A program made the translations under genes and the position numbers. A model generated the notes under the pieces. That model saw only the letters and a list, made by a program, of their open reading frames with translations. It was not told the origin of the DNA and made no database searches. From assembly GCA_964465015.1 (NCBI GenBank), contig CAYXHP010000013.1, forward strand, positions 1-64,000: DNA of 64,000 nucleotides, given 5' to 3'. Position 1 is the stretch's first letter, and the number at the start of each line of letters is the position of its first letter. Source of the stretch: Humimonas sp964465015. Its GTDB lineage: Bacteria > Gemmatimonadota > Gemmatimonadetes > Palauibacterales > Palauibacteraceae. Shown here one piece after another: positions 51,015 to 60,260 of this stretch.

Positions 51015-54000
51015 AGATCCAGAAGCTCACCCTCCAGGGATTCAAGTCGTTCGCGGACCGCACCGAGGTGAAGCTGCACGACGGGATCACCGCCGTGGTG
51101 GGACCGAACGGGTGCGGCAAGTCCAACATCTCCGATGCGCTGCGCTGGGTGCTCGGAGAGCAGCGCCCCTCGGCCATCCGGGGCGCCCGCATGGAGGAAG
51201 CGATCTTCGGCGGAACGGCGCAGCGGAGCCCGATCTCCCGCGCCGAGGTTTCGCTCACGATCCTCAACGACGATGGCGCGCTGGCCGTGCCGTACCGGGA
51301 GGTCGTGATCGGCCGGACGGTCTATCGCGGAGGGGAGAGCGAATACCGGCTGAACGGCGAGGTCGTGCGTCTGCGCGACATCCAGGACCTGTGCCGCGAT
51401 ACCGGCCTCGGGGCCACCGAGTACTCGGTGATCGAGAACCGCATGGTGGACGCGATCCTGAGCGACCGGGCCGAGGAGAGGCGGGCGTTGTTCGAAGAGG
51501 CCGCCGAGATCGGCCGCTACAAGGACCGGCGCCGCACCGCGCTCCGCCGGCTCGAGCAGGCGCAGGGGGACCTGGACAGGCTCGAGGACGTGATCGCCGA
51601 GGTCGGCACCAAGGTCCGGTCCCTGGCCCAGCAGCGCGGTCGAGCCGAGCGCCACCGCGAGTACCGTGAGCGGCTCCTGCGGTTGGAGGTGGCCGTGGCC
51701 GGGGCACGGCTCGAGGACCTGGGCCGCTCCATCGAGCGGCGCGAGACCGAGCTCCAGGAGCTCCGCCGTCGCCAGCCGGGCGAGGAGGGACAACTCCGCA
51801 CGAGGGAGACCGAGGCCGAGGCTCTCCGCGTTCGCATCGCGGAGGCGGAGCGCGAACGGGCCGTACGGGCTCGAGAGCTGGCCGGCGTGCGCGAGCGCAT
51901 CGAGGAGCTCGAGCGGCAGAGGCTGGTGTCCGGCGAGCGCGGCTCGGCCGCCGAGCGACGCATCGAGGCCACGGGCCAGGAGCTCGAGGACCTGGCCGGG
52001 CGCCGGCGGGAGCTCGAGCAGGAGGCCGGTCGCCTGGAGGAGACGACGGCCGGCGAGGAGGCCGAGCTCGCTGGCCTCAGGGAGCGGGAGGCGGAGCTGG
52101 AGCGCCGCGCCTCCGAGCTGACGTCGGGCCGGGACGAGGCCCGGCGCGCCGAGGAGGAGGCGGAAGAGCGGGCCGGCTCGCTGGGCCGGGAGGTCCGCCT
52201 GCGAGAGGCCGAAGAGGAGGCGCGCGAGGAGCGGATCGCCGAGCGCGCGGCGGAGCTCGAGCGGCGCCGGGCGGAGCTGGGGGAATTGGGGGAGCGGGCC
52301 GGCCTCCGCGCCTCGGAGCTCGAGGAGGCCCGCCGGCGGGCCGGGGAAGCCGCGGCGCGCGCCGCCGAGCTCTCGGAGCAGCACGACGGCGCCGGCCGCG
52401 AGGCGACGGTGCGGCGCGAGGAGCTGCGCGGTCTGCGTGAGCGGCTCGCCGCGGCCGAGGGCGAGCTCGCGTCGGAGCGGGCCCGGTCCGCCGGTCTCGA
52501 GAGTCTCCTGGCCTCGGGCGGCGACGTCCCGGCGCCCGTGGCGGACCTGCTGGAGCACGGCGGGGAGATCCCCGGCCTGAGGGGCCTCCTGGCCGACTCC
52601 ATCTCCGTGTCGGCCGAGCTGGCGCCGGCCGTCGAGGCCGCGCTCGGCGGCTACCTGCACGGAATCCTGGTGGACGACTGGGACACCGTGCGGGCCGTGC
52701 GGGAACGGCTCGAGGGGAGCGGCGAGGAGGGTGTCCTGCTGTTGCCGCTGGACCCGGGGCCGCGCGGGCCGGGACCCGATGCGGCGCAGGGCCGGGGTCG
52801 CCCCCTCGCCGAGCTGGTCGAGGCTCGCAGCCCCGGAGCCACTTGGGTGGACGCCCTCCTGGCCGGCGTGCGGCTCGATGCGAGCGGCGAGCTGTACCCG
52901 GCGGGCCGGAGCTGGGTGGGATCCGATGGCAGCGGCGAAGACCGGTGGGGGGCCGTCCGTCTGGGTCAGCCCGCGACGGCGCGGGGTACGGTCCGTCGCC
53001 GCGCCGAGCTCGAGGAGGCGCGGGCGGCGGCGGCGGCCGCCGCCGAGCGGGCCGCGTCGTTGCGCGCAGAGGTCGCCGGAGCCGAAGCGCGCGTCGAGAC
53101 CGCGGCGAGGCGCGAGGCCGAGGTCGCCGAGGCGGCCGCGGGGGGCGCCCGGCGGGCGCGCGAGGCCGGCGACACCGCCGAGGGAGCGGCCGCCCGACAC
53201 GAGCGCGTCGCGCGCGAGCGAGAAGAGGCGGCCGCCCGGATCGAGGAGCTCGAGGCCGCCCTTCGGGAGGCCCACGCGCGGCGCATGGAGGGTGAGGAGA
53301 AGCTGGCCGAGCTCCGCGCCGCCCGCGACGAGGCCTCCGACGGGCTGGCCGGAGTGCGCGAGCGCTCCCGCCAGGCCCGCGTCTCGGCGGAGGAGGCACG
53401 TGGGCGGTTGCACGAGCTCCAGCTCGAGCTGGCACGCCGGGAGTCGGAGCTGGCCGGGGCCCGGGAGCGCCTCGAGCGCGTGCGGGCCACTCTCCGGGAG
53501 CAGGAGGAGCGCCGCCGGAGACTGGAGGAGGAGCGAAGCGCGGAGCGGGAGGCGCTCGAGTCCTCCACGCGGCGCGGAGAGCAGGCGGCGGAAGGACTGG
53601 CGGAGCTCGTCGAGGAGCGCGGCCGGATGGAGGAGCGCGTGACCGAGGCGGAGGCGCTCCTCGGCGCGCGGCGCCAGGAGCTCGAGGAGCTCGAGCAGGG
53701 ACTGCGCGAGGTGCGCCGCTCCGAGCGTGAGCACGCAGAGCACCGCCACCGGCTGGAGCTGGAGCTGGCGGAAATGCGCGGCAAGCGGACCTCGATCCGC
53801 GAGCGCGTGGAGGCCGAGTGGGAGGAGACGCTCGAGGAGCTCGTGGAGCGAGCCGAACCGATGGACGAGGGAGGGCCGGACGAGTGGTCGAGCGAGCTCG
53901 AGGACGTGCGGCGCAAGCTGGCCCGGCTCGGCCCGGTCAATCTCCTGGCCGCCGAGGAATACGACGAAGAGAAGGAGCGGCTGGACTTCCTCACCGCGCA

Positions 54001-54544
54001 GCGTGACGACCTCGAGGGGGCGCGGGACGACCTGCACTCGTCGATCCGGCGGATCAACTCCGAGGCCTCCCGGGCCTTTCAGTCCACCTTCGAGCAGGTC
54101 CGCGACAACTTCCAGCGCACCTTCACGAGCCTGTTCGAGGGCGGGCAGTGCGACCTGTGGCTCGAGGATCCCGAGGACCCACTGGACTCGCCGATCGAGA
54201 TCTCCGCGAGCCCACGGGGGAAGCGCACGCAGCGCATCCACCTCCTGTCGGGAGGGGAGCGGGCGCTCACGGCGCTCTCGCTGCTCTTCGCCATCTACCT
54301 GGCCAAACCGAGCCCCTTCTGCATCATGGACGAGGTGGATGCGCCGCTGGATGAGACCAACATTGGTCGCTTCGCCCAGATGCTCGAGCGATTCAAGGAG
54401 GACACGCAGTTCATCGTCATCACCCACAACCCCCGCACCATCGAGGCGGCCGACTGGATCTACGGGGTGACAATGCAGGAGCCGGGTGTCTCCTCCGTGG
54501 TCGGTGTGGAGTTCAGGGGGCTCCCGGCGGGGCAGGTGGCGTGA
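51011..54544 (+). CDS. smc: Chromosome segregation protein SMC
   Basis: 1177 residues, ATG overlapping the previous stop. Full-length SMC: Walker A GPNGCGKSN (31-39), Q-loop region, two long coiled coils (about 170-500 and 690-1000), hinge around 510-680 with ISVSAELAPAVEAALGGYL, signature LLSGGERALTALSLLF (about 1078-1093) and Walker B FCIMDEVDAPLDE. It forms a condensin-like dimer compacting and segregating DNA. The kleisin partners ScpA/ScpB are not in the window. The smc start is tied to a SPOR protein and its stop to a metal-hydrolase gene (GTGA overlap). Confidence 0.97.
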   Translation: MKIQKLTLQGFKSFADRTEVKLHDGITAVVGPNGCGKSNISDALRWVLGEQRPSAIRGARMEEAIFGGTAQRSPISRAEVSLTILNDDGALAVPYREVVIGRTVYRGGESEYRLNGEVVRLRDIQDLCRDTGLGATEYSVIENRMVDAILSDRAEERRALFEEAAEIGRYKDRRRTALRRLEQAQGDLDRLEDVIAEVGTKVRSLAQQRGRAERHREYRERLLRLEVAVAGARLEDLGRSIERRETELQELRRRQPGEEGQLRTRETEAEALRVRIAEAERERAVRARELAGVRERIEELERQRLVSGERGSAAERRIEATGQELEDLAGRRRELEQEAGRLEETTAGEEAELAGLREREAELERRASELTSGRDEARRAEEEAEERAGSLGREVRLREAEEEAREERIAERAAELERRRAELGELGERAGLRASELEEARRRAGEAAARAAELSEQHDGAGREATVRREELRGLRERLAAAEGELASERARSAGLESLLASGGDVPAPVADLLEHGGEIPGLRGLLADSISVSAELAPAVEAALGGYLHGILVDDWDTVRAVRERLEGSGEEGVLLLPLDPGPRGPGPDAAQGRGRPLAELVEARSPGATWVDALLAGVRLDASGELYPAGRSWVGSDGSGEDRWGAVRLGQPATARGTVRRRAELEEARAAAAAAAERAASLRAEVAGAEARVETAARREAEVAEAAAGGARRAREAGDTAEGAAARHERVAREREEAAARIEELEAALREAHARRMEGEEKLAELRAARDEASDGLAGVRERSRQARVSAEEARGRLHELQLELARRESELAGARERLERVRATLREQEERRRRLEEERSAEREALESSTRRGEQAAEGLAELVEERGRMEERVTEAEALLGARRQELEELEQGLREVRRSEREHAEHRHRLELELAEMRGKRTSIRERVEAEWEETLEELVERAEPMDEGGPDEWSSELEDVRRKLARLGPVNLLAAEEYDEEKERLDFLTAQRDDLEGARDDLHSSIRRINSEASRAFQSTFEQVRDNFQRTFTSLFEGGQCDLWLEDPEDPLDSPIEISASPRGKRTQRIHLLSGGERALTALSLLFAIYLAKPSPFCIMDEVDAPLDETNIGRFAQMLERFKEDTQFIVITHNPRTIEAADWIYGVTMQEPGVSSVVGVEFRGLPAGQVA

Positions 54545-55332
54545 GCCGCCTGGTCGTGGTCGGCTGCGGCACCGTGGTCCCCGAGCCGGACCGGGCCTGC
54601 TCGAGCTACTGGCTCGAGGTCGGCGGGGGACGCCTGCTGCTCGACTGCGGTCCGGGCGCGGTGCAGGCCATGGCCCGCCTCGGCCTGCCCTGGGCGCAGA
54701 TCACGGACCTGGTGATCACGCACTTCCACGCCGACCACGTGGGCGCCCTCCCGGGTCTGTTCTTCTCGCTCCGGCACGGCGTGTTTCCGGCGCGGCGGGA
54801 GCGGCTCGCGGTCTGGGGCCCGCCGGGCACGCGCATCCTGTTCGAGGGTCTCGCGGCGGCCCTCGGGGACTTCCTCCTCGACCCGGGTTTCCCGGTCGAT
54901 CTGCGGGAGCTGCGGCCGGGCGACCGGGGGGAGCTGGCGTGCGGCGCCGTGCTCGCGGCGCACAAGACCGAGCACACGGATGAGAGCCAGGCCGTACGTG
55001 TGGACGGTCCCGATGCCGCGGTGGGCTACACCGGCGACACCGGGCCGATGCCCGGGCTGGCGGACTTCATGGCCGGCGTGGATCTGCTGGTGAGCGAGTG
55101 CTCGCTCACGGACGAGCAGGTGGGCGACAATCATCTCTCCCCCTCGCGCGTGGCCGAGCTGGCGCATGGAGCCCGCCCGGGCGTGCTGCTTCTCACGCAC
55201 GTGTATCCGCAAGTGCGTGAGCGCTTCGACGTGCCGTCGCTGGTGGCCGCCGCTGGTTGGGAGGGAGACACGCGGCTGGCGTCGGAGGGCCTGTCGATCG
55301 AGCTTCCCGGGAGTCCCGGCCGGCGCGAGTGA
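54541..55332 (+). CDS. Metallo-beta-lactamase-fold hydrolase (RNase Z-like)
   Basis: 263 residues, GTG overlapping the smc stop. MBL signature ITHFHADHVGALPG (about 59-72) supplies the His/Asp metal ligands, with GYTGDTGP, VSECSL and LLLTHVYP as further conserved segments. The short length and absence of an exosite motif prevent a firm call between tRNase Z and other cytoplasmic MBL hydrolases. Coupled to smc. Confidence 0.82.
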   Translation: MSRLVVVGCGTVVPEPDRACSSYWLEVGGGRLLLDCGPGAVQAMARLGLPWAQITDLVITHFHADHVGALPGLFFSLRHGVFPARRERLAVWGPPGTRILFEGLAAALGDFLLDPGFPVDLRELRPGDRGELACGAVLAAHKTEHTDESQAVRVDGPDAAVGYTGDTGPMPGLADFMAGVDLLVSECSLTDEQVGDNHLSPSRVAELAHGARPGVLLLTHVYPQVRERFDVPSLVAAAGWEGDTRLASEGLSIELPGSPGRRE

Positions 55333-55443
55333 GCCGCGTGCGTCCGGGAGGGGAGCGGGGGACGGGAATCGTCTGAGACGAGGTGAGGTCCGCGGCGTCC
55401 CGACCGAGGCCGCGGCGCCACAGCTTCCAGGAGTCATACGAGC

Positions 55444-56493
55444 ATGCTGGTCGTGATGAAGCACGGAGCGAGCCGGGCGGAGATCGACCGGGTCGCCGAT
55501 ATGATCCGGAAGATGGGCTACGAGGCCCAGCCCATCCCCGGCAAGCAGCGCACGGTCGTCGCCCTCCTGGGCAACGAGGGGCGCGTGGACGACGCGCGCC
55601 TGCTGACGCTTCCGGGCGTCCTCCGGGTCCTCCACGTCTCGCAGCCCTACAAGCAGGTGAGCCGGGAGTGGAAGCCCGAGGACACGGTGTTCGAGCTTTC
55701 CAACGGCGTCGAGGTGGGCGGCGAGGACGTGGTGCTCATCGCCGGGCCGTGCTCGGTCGAGTCGGAGGAGCAGATCCTGGAGACCGCCCGCCGCGTGAGG
55801 GCGGCCGGAGCCACGGTCCTGCGCGGAGGGGCGTTCAAGCCGCGGACCTCGCCCTACTCCTTCCAGGGGCTGGGGAAGGAGGGACTCGAGCTCCTGGCGC
55901 TGGCCCGGCGCGAGACCGGCCTCGCCGTGGTGACCGAGGCGCTGGACGCGGAAGGCGTGCAGCTGGTGGCCGAGTACGGCGACATCATCCAGATCGGCGC
56001 CCGCAACATGCAGAACTACGCGCTACTCCGGGAGGCGGGCCGCGCCGGCAAGCCGATCCTCCTGAAGCGCGGCATGTCGGCCACGATCAAGGAGCTCCTG
56101 CTCGCGGCCGAGTACATCCTCCTCGAGGGCGAGACCCGCGTCATCCTGTGCGAGCGGGGGGTGCGAAGCTTCGACCACCACGCCCGAAACATGCTGGACC
56201 TGACGGCCATCCCGAGCGTGAAGGAGCTTTCGCACCTGCCCATCATCGCGGACCCCGCTCACGGCACAGGCCACCGGACCAAGGTCCCGGCCATGGCCCG
56301 CGCCGCGGTGGCGGCCGGGGCGGACGGGATCATGGTCGAGGTCCATCCGGACCCGGCGTCGGCCCTGTCGGATGGAGCGCAGTCGCTCACCCCCGACGAG
56401 TACGACCAGCTGGTCGTCGAGGTCACCGCCATCGCCCGCTCGATCGGCCGCGGGATCGCGCGCCCCGCCGAATCGGCTGTCATCGCGCGCTGA
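55444..56493 (+). CDS. aroF: 3-deoxy-7-phosphoheptulonate synthase, type I-beta
   Basis: 349 residues, ATG after AGGAG. First step of the shikimate pathway (phosphoenolpyruvate plus erythrose 4-phosphate). Residues 1-70 are the ferredoxin-like regulatory domain (VVMKHGASRAEIDRV) typical of feedback-regulated I-beta enzymes. Catalytic barrel: LIAGPCSVESEEQI, LRGGAFKPRTSPYSFQG, IQIGARNMQNYALL, LLKRGMSATIKE and IADPAHGTGHR. End product of regulation unknown. Confidence 0.95.
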   Translation: MLVVMKHGASRAEIDRVADMIRKMGYEAQPIPGKQRTVVALLGNEGRVDDARLLTLPGVLRVLHVSQPYKQVSREWKPEDTVFELSNGVEVGGEDVVLIAGPCSVESEEQILETARRVRAAGATVLRGGAFKPRTSPYSFQGLGKEGLELLALARRETGLAVVTEALDAEGVQLVAEYGDIIQIGARNMQNYALLREAGRAGKPILLKRGMSATIKELLLAAEYILLEGETRVILCERGVRSFDHHARNMLDLTAIPSVKELSHLPIIADPAHGTGHRTKVPAMARAAVAAGADGIMVEVHPDPASALSDGAQSLTPDEYDQLVVEVTAIARSIGRGIARPAESAVIAR

Positions 56494-56500
56494 CGGCGGC

Positions 56501-56881
56501 GTGACACTGGCCGCCGGGAAGGCGCGGGAGCGCGCGGTCCGGGGCGAGAGGCTGGCGGCCGAGCACCTCCTTCGCTCGGGTCTCGTGATCCTGGACCGCA
56601 ACTGGCGCTCCGGGCATCTGGAGATCGATCTCGTGGCCCGAGAGGACCAGGTCGTCGCCTTCGTCGAGGTGAAGACGCGCGGGCCCGGACCCCAGGCCCC
56701 ACTGGAGGCGGTCGGGCGCCGCAAGCGGACCCGGGTTCGCCGGGCGGCCGAAGCGTGGATCCGGGCCCACCCCGGGGTTGGTCGGGAGTTCCGGTTCGAC
56801 GCCGTGGCCGTCCGCATCGACCCGACGGGCGAGCCGCGGATCGAGCACGTCCGGGATGCTTTCCGGGGCGAGGACGCGTGA
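56501..56881 (+). CDS. yraN: YraN-family endonuclease-like protein
   Basis: 126 residues, GTG 56501, 7 bases after the DAHP synthase stop. Restriction-endonuclease-like fold: GERLAAEHLLRSGLVILDRNWR, GHLEIDLVARED and VAFVEVKTRG (the D...E-x-K catalytic pattern), then RRAAEAWI and FRFDAVAV. UPF0102 members are common but poorly characterised. Confidence 0.9.
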   Translation: MTLAAGKARERAVRGERLAAEHLLRSGLVILDRNWRSGHLEIDLVAREDQVVAFVEVKTRGPGPQAPLEAVGRRKRTRVRRAAEAWIRAHPGVGREFRFDAVAVRIDPTGEPRIEHVRDAFRGEDA

Positions 56882-56890
56882 CGAATTCGC

Positions 56891-56919
56891 TTGCGACGCA
56901 CCGTGCCGACCGGTACGAT
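56891..56919 (+). promoter_or_regulatory. Promoter of the SRP RNA gene
   Basis: TTGCGA (56891-56896), a 17-base spacer and TACGAT (56914-56919): optimal spacing and four of six matches in each hexamer. The predicted start point, about 56925-56926, coincides with the 5' end of the RNA folded independently. Confidence 0.65.
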
Positions 56920-56924
56920 GCATG

Positions 56925-57024
56925 GCGCCCCAGGCCCGTGGGACTCGGAACGCGTGAACCCCGTCAGGACCGTGAAGGTAGCAGCGGTAAGCGTGCGAAG
57001 GTCGCTACGGTGAGCCTGGGGCGT
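56925..57024 (+). ncRNA. ffs: Small signal recognition particle RNA (4.5S type)
   Basis: About 100 bases. The ends pair: GCGCCCCAGGC (56925-56935) with GCCTGGGGCG plus a wobble T (57014-57024). The centre carries the highly conserved helix-8 signature GTCAGGACCG...AGGTAGCAGC (56963-56985), with the asymmetric and symmetric internal loops. In Bacillus subtilis and many other genomes the SRP RNA gene (scr/ffs) sits right before dnaX-yaaK-recR, exactly the order here. Unusual: the apical loop between ACC (56969-56971) and GGT (56977-56979) is GTGAA, five bases instead of the usual GGAA/GNRA tetraloop. Confidence 0.92.
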
Positions 57025-57075
57025 TCTCACGTGCCGAAGCCACGTCCCGTTCCGCCCATTCTCGACTGAAAGACC

Positions 57076-58845
57076 ATGGCGCGCGCCGCTCTTGCCAGGA
57101 CCCACAGGCCCCGCCGCTTCGACGAGCTCGTCGGCCAGGATGCCGTGGCGCGCACCCAGCGCGCCGCCGTCGAGGGAGACCGGGTGGCCCACGCCTACCT
57201 GTTCTGTGGGCCGCGCGGCGTCGGCAAGACCACCGCCGCCCGGATCCTGGCGATGGCGCTCAACTGCCCCCACCGCGAGGCGGGGGAGCCGTGCGGTGTC
57301 TGCGAGTCGTGCGAGCGCATCTGGTCGGGGCGTACGTCCCTGGACGTGGTCGAGATCGATGCCGCCAGCCATCGCGGCGTGGACGACGCCCGTGATCTGC
57401 GCGAGCGCGCCATGTACGCCCCGTCCGAGGAAGACCGCTACAAAGTCTACATCGTGGACGAGGCGCACATGCTCACCCGCGAGGCCTGGAACGCGCTCCT
57501 CAAGATCTTGGAGGAGCCGCCGCCCCGGGTGATCTTCGCCTTCGCGACCACCGAGCCGCAGCGCATCCAGCAGACCGCGGCCCCGGTGCTCTCCCGGTGC
57601 CAGAGGTTCGACTTTCGCCGCGTCGCGGTCTCGGACATCGTGGGCCGGCTGCGCACCGTGCTGGACCGCGAGGGAGTCGAAGCCGAGGAGGGCGCACTGG
57701 TGCCCATCGCGCGCCGCGCCGAGGGCGGTGTGCGCGACGCCCTCTCGCTCCTCGACCAGGTCCTCTCGTTCTCGGGGGACCGGATCGACGCGGCCGATGT
57801 CCGCAGCATGCTCGGGCTGGTCGACGAGGACCGCTACCTGGCCTTCTTCGAACTCGCCGCCCGGGGCGACCGCGCGGGGGTGCTCCCGTTCGTGCAGGAG
57901 CTCCTGGATGCCGGTTACGACCCGGTCGAGTTCGTGCGGGGACTGGCCGACGCGCTCCGGATGCTCCTCGCGCTGCGACTGGATGCGGAGGCCGACGTGG
58001 AGTTGGCCGGCGATGCGAGGGCGCGCTTCAGGGAGGCGGCCGTCCGCCTGGAGGAGGTCGACCTCCTGCGGCTCCTGATGGCGGTGGCCGACTTCGAGAC
58101 GTCGGGACGCTTCCGGCGAAGTGCGCAGCAGAGGATCCAGCTCGAGGTGCTCCTCCTGCGCCTGGTGTCCATGGACTCGGCCGTGGAGCTGGAGGATCTC
58201 CTGCGCGCGGCGGGTGGCGAAGTGCCGCCGTCCGGCCGTCGGTCCGAAGCGCCGGCGGGAAGCTCGCGGCCCACCGGAGCGTCGGCGTCGGCGGACCCGG
58301 GTCGGAAGGTGGGTGGGCGGTCTCCGGCTGGAGCGAAATCTCGTGCCGCCGGCTCGGTCGGCGCCGAGCGCGACCCTTCGTCGTCCGACCGACCCGGAGC
58401 GCCGGTCGCGCGCGAGGAGCGTGGCGATGTGACGGCGGCGGCCGGCGGCGGCCGCGGCGAGCCGACGGGCGCGAACGGCCTCCAGGAAGCGTGGCGGTCG
58501 GCCCTGGCGTCGGTCACCGGGCTCACCGGGATCGGCCTCACGCTCAAGGGGACCCGCCTCCTTCGGACCGGAGAAGGGGGCTTCCAGGTAGAGGTGCCGA
58601 CGGGCCTCGCCGACGACCTGTCCGAATACCTCTCGGACCGACATCGCTCGGGGCCCGTCCGGGAGGCCCTCGCGGGAGCCCTGGGGCTCCAGGTCGACGA
58701 CGTGACGCTCAGCGTTCGCGGCGCCGGACCCGCCCGGCGGATGACGGCCGAGTCGGCCCGCCAGCAGCGACTGGAGGAGATGGCGTCGATGGACCCAAGC
58801 CTCCGGGAAGCGGTAACAGAACTCGACCTGTCGATCAAGGAGTGA
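57076..58845 (+). CDS. dnaX: DNA polymerase III subunit gamma/tau
   Basis: 589 residues, ATG start. Clamp-loader ATPase: RPRRFDELVGQ, Walker A GPRGVGKTT (45-53), four-Cys zinc module (C64, C73, C76, C79), Walker B IVDEAHML, LSRCQRFDF and the DALSLLDQVL sensor-2 region. Domain III ends near 370; the rest is a Ser/Gly/Arg-rich linker (380-460) and a C-terminal domain (about 475-589) for polymerase contact. I see no A-rich slippery heptamer for a frameshifted gamma form. Confidence 0.95.
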   Translation: MARAALARTHRPRRFDELVGQDAVARTQRAAVEGDRVAHAYLFCGPRGVGKTTAARILAMALNCPHREAGEPCGVCESCERIWSGRTSLDVVEIDAASHRGVDDARDLRERAMYAPSEEDRYKVYIVDEAHMLTREAWNALLKILEEPPPRVIFAFATTEPQRIQQTAAPVLSRCQRFDFRRVAVSDIVGRLRTVLDREGVEAEEGALVPIARRAEGGVRDALSLLDQVLSFSGDRIDAADVRSMLGLVDEDRYLAFFELAARGDRAGVLPFVQELLDAGYDPVEFVRGLADALRMLLALRLDAEADVELAGDARARFREAAVRLEEVDLLRLLMAVADFETSGRFRRSAQQRIQLEVLLLRLVSMDSAVELEDLLRAAGGEVPPSGRRSEAPAGSSRPTGASASADPGRKVGGRSPAGAKSRAAGSVGAERDPSSSDRPGAPVAREERGDVTAAAGGGRGEPTGANGLQEAWRSALASVTGLTGIGLTLKGTRLLRTGEGGFQVEVPTGLADDLSEYLSDRHRSGPVREALAGALGLQVDDVTLSVRGAGPARRMTAESARQQRLEEMASMDPSLREAVTELDLSIKE

Positions 58846-58852
58846 CACCGCC

Positions 58853-59188
58853 GTGGATTCGATGAAGAACCTCCAACAGCTGTTCCAGATGGGGCAGCAG
58901 ATGCAGTCGCGCATGAGCGAGCTGCAGAGGCGTCTCGCCAGCGAGACCGTGACCACCCGGAGCGGAGGTGGCATGGTGGAGGTGACGGCGGACGGGACGG
59001 GCGAGGTCAAGGCCATCAAGCTGGACCCCTCGGTGGTCGACCCCGGGGACGTGGAGATGCTCGAGGATCTCGTCCTGGCCGCGGTCTCCGAGGTGCAGCG
59101 CCGCGCCAAGGAGAAGATGGAGGAGGAGATGCGCCAGGCCACGGGAGGACTGGGCATGCCGGGCCTCTCGCAGCTCCTCGGCGGCTGA
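58853..59188 (+). CDS. ybaB: YbaB/EbfC nucleoid-associated protein
   Basis: 111 residues, GTG start 7 bases after dnaX (ATG 58862 is an alternative). KNLQQLFQMGQQMQSRMSEL, GGGMVEVTADGTGEV and IKLDPSVVDPGDVEMLEDL are the family core. Small homodimeric DNA-binding protein. Part of the dnaX-ybaB-recR operon. Confidence 0.95.
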   Translation: MDSMKNLQQLFQMGQQMQSRMSELQRRLASETVTTRSGGGMVEVTADGTGEVKAIKLDPSVVDPGDVEMLEDLVLAAVSEVQRRAKEKMEEEMRQATGGLGMPGLSQLLGG

Positions 59189-59222
59189 GCCCGGGTCGGG
59201 GCCTCCGCCCACGTAGACGCCC

Positions 59223-59810
59223 ATGTCCGCGATCGAAGAGTTGATCACCGAGCTGGGACGCCTGCCGGGTGTGGGCCGCAAGACGGCCCGGCGGCTGGCG
59301 TACCACCTGCTCAAGACGCCGCCCGTCGAGGCGAGGTCGCTGGCACGGGCCATCGATCGGGTGGTCGACCAGGTGCACGCCTGCTCCACGTGCGGCAACC
59401 TGAGCGATTCGGACCCGTGCGAGCTCTGCTCCGATCCTCGCAGGGATGCCTCGCTGGTGTGCGTCGTGGAGGAGGCCTCCGACATCCAGGCGATCGAGAA
59501 GTCGGGCCACTTCTCCGGCCTCTACCACGTGTTGGGCGGGCGACTCTCGCCGCTGGACGGGGTCGGGCCCGACGATCTCAACATCGCGTCGCTGCTGGCG
59601 CGCCTTCGCAGTGGCGTCGGCGAGGTCATCCTGGCCACCAACCCGAGTGTGGAGGGCGAGGCCACGGCCACGTACCTCCACCGTCTGCTCCACGAGCTCG
59701 ACGATGTGCGGATCACCCGCCTGGCTCGGGGGCTACCCGTCGGCGGCGATCTCGAGTACGCGGATGGCGTCACGATCGCGGAGGCGTTCACCGGCCGGCG
59801 GGACATGTGA
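59223..59810 (+). CDS. recR: Recombination protein RecR
   Basis: 195 residues, ATG start. HhH motif LPGVGRKTARRLAYHLL, four-Cys zinc finger CSTCGNLSDSDPCELC, and Toprim domain VCVVEEASDIQAIEKSG and LATNPSVEGEATATYL. Works with RecF/RecO to load RecA on gapped DNA. Confidence 0.97.
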   Translation: MSAIEELITELGRLPGVGRKTARRLAYHLLKTPPVEARSLARAIDRVVDQVHACSTCGNLSDSDPCELCSDPRRDASLVCVVEEASDIQAIEKSGHFSGLYHVLGGRLSPLDGVGPDDLNIASLLARLRSGVGEVILATNPSVEGEATATYLHRLLHELDDVRITRLARGLPVGGDLEYADGVTIAEAFTGRRDM

Positions 59811-59823
59811 CGAGGAGAACCGG

Positions 59824-60168
59824 ATGCCGACCTTGATCTCGTTCGAAGACAGAGAAGACCGGGCGTGGCGGATCGTCAGGATCGCCGGACTGGCGCTCCT
59901 CGGTGCTGGAGCGGCGGCCGCGCTGGCAGCCTGGCTGGCCCGCGACCAGATGGTCCGACACCGCAACGACCTGTTCAGCCCCCATCCGCTCCGCCGGCTG
60001 GCGGCGCTGGGATACCTCAAGGCGCATCCGGATGTCGACAACGTTCTACTGCTGAGGGACTTTCTCGCCTGGGAAGAGCGGCCGTTGCTGCGGCGCAGGG
60101 CGTCCGGCATCCTGGAGTCCATGGAGGAGGACCTGGTGACCGCCGCCGAGTCGGCGCGGGGCGCCTGA
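59824..60168 (+). CDS. Small single-pass membrane protein with a HEAT-like tail
   Basis: 114 residues, ATG after GAGGAGAACC. A transmembrane helix at about 19-40 (LALLGAGAAAALAAWLA) is followed by FSPHPLRRLAALGYLKAHP and RPLLRRRASGILESM, which look like two helices of a HEAT-type repeat. Not recognised. 13 bases after recR, so probably in the same transcript. Confidence 0.72.
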   Translation: MPTLISFEDREDRAWRIVRIAGLALLGAGAAAALAAWLARDQMVRHRNDLFSPHPLRRLAALGYLKAHPDVDNVLLLRDFLAWEERPLLRRRASGILESMEEDLVTAAESARGA

Positions 60169-60260
60169 GTAGCGCCGGACCGGATGCGTCCCGGCCGCGT
60201 CCCGGGCGCCGCCGGCCCCGGCGCGCAGCCTCGATTCGGTCCTGCGGACGCGGGTGAGTC

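Noticed and set aside
50858..54427. A 1189-codon minus-strand frame antisense to smc
   Set aside because: Leu/Arg/Ala repetitive composition comes from the coiled-coil codons of smc read in reverse; no start context or motifs.
57076..58845. Programmed frameshift in dnaX to make gamma
   Set aside because: No A-rich slippery heptamer or suitable downstream stem was found; the linker is GC-rich throughout.
56023..59157. A 1044-codon minus-strand frame across DAHP synthase, yraN, SRP RNA and dnaX
   Set aside because: It crosses four supported features including an RNA gene; no motifs.
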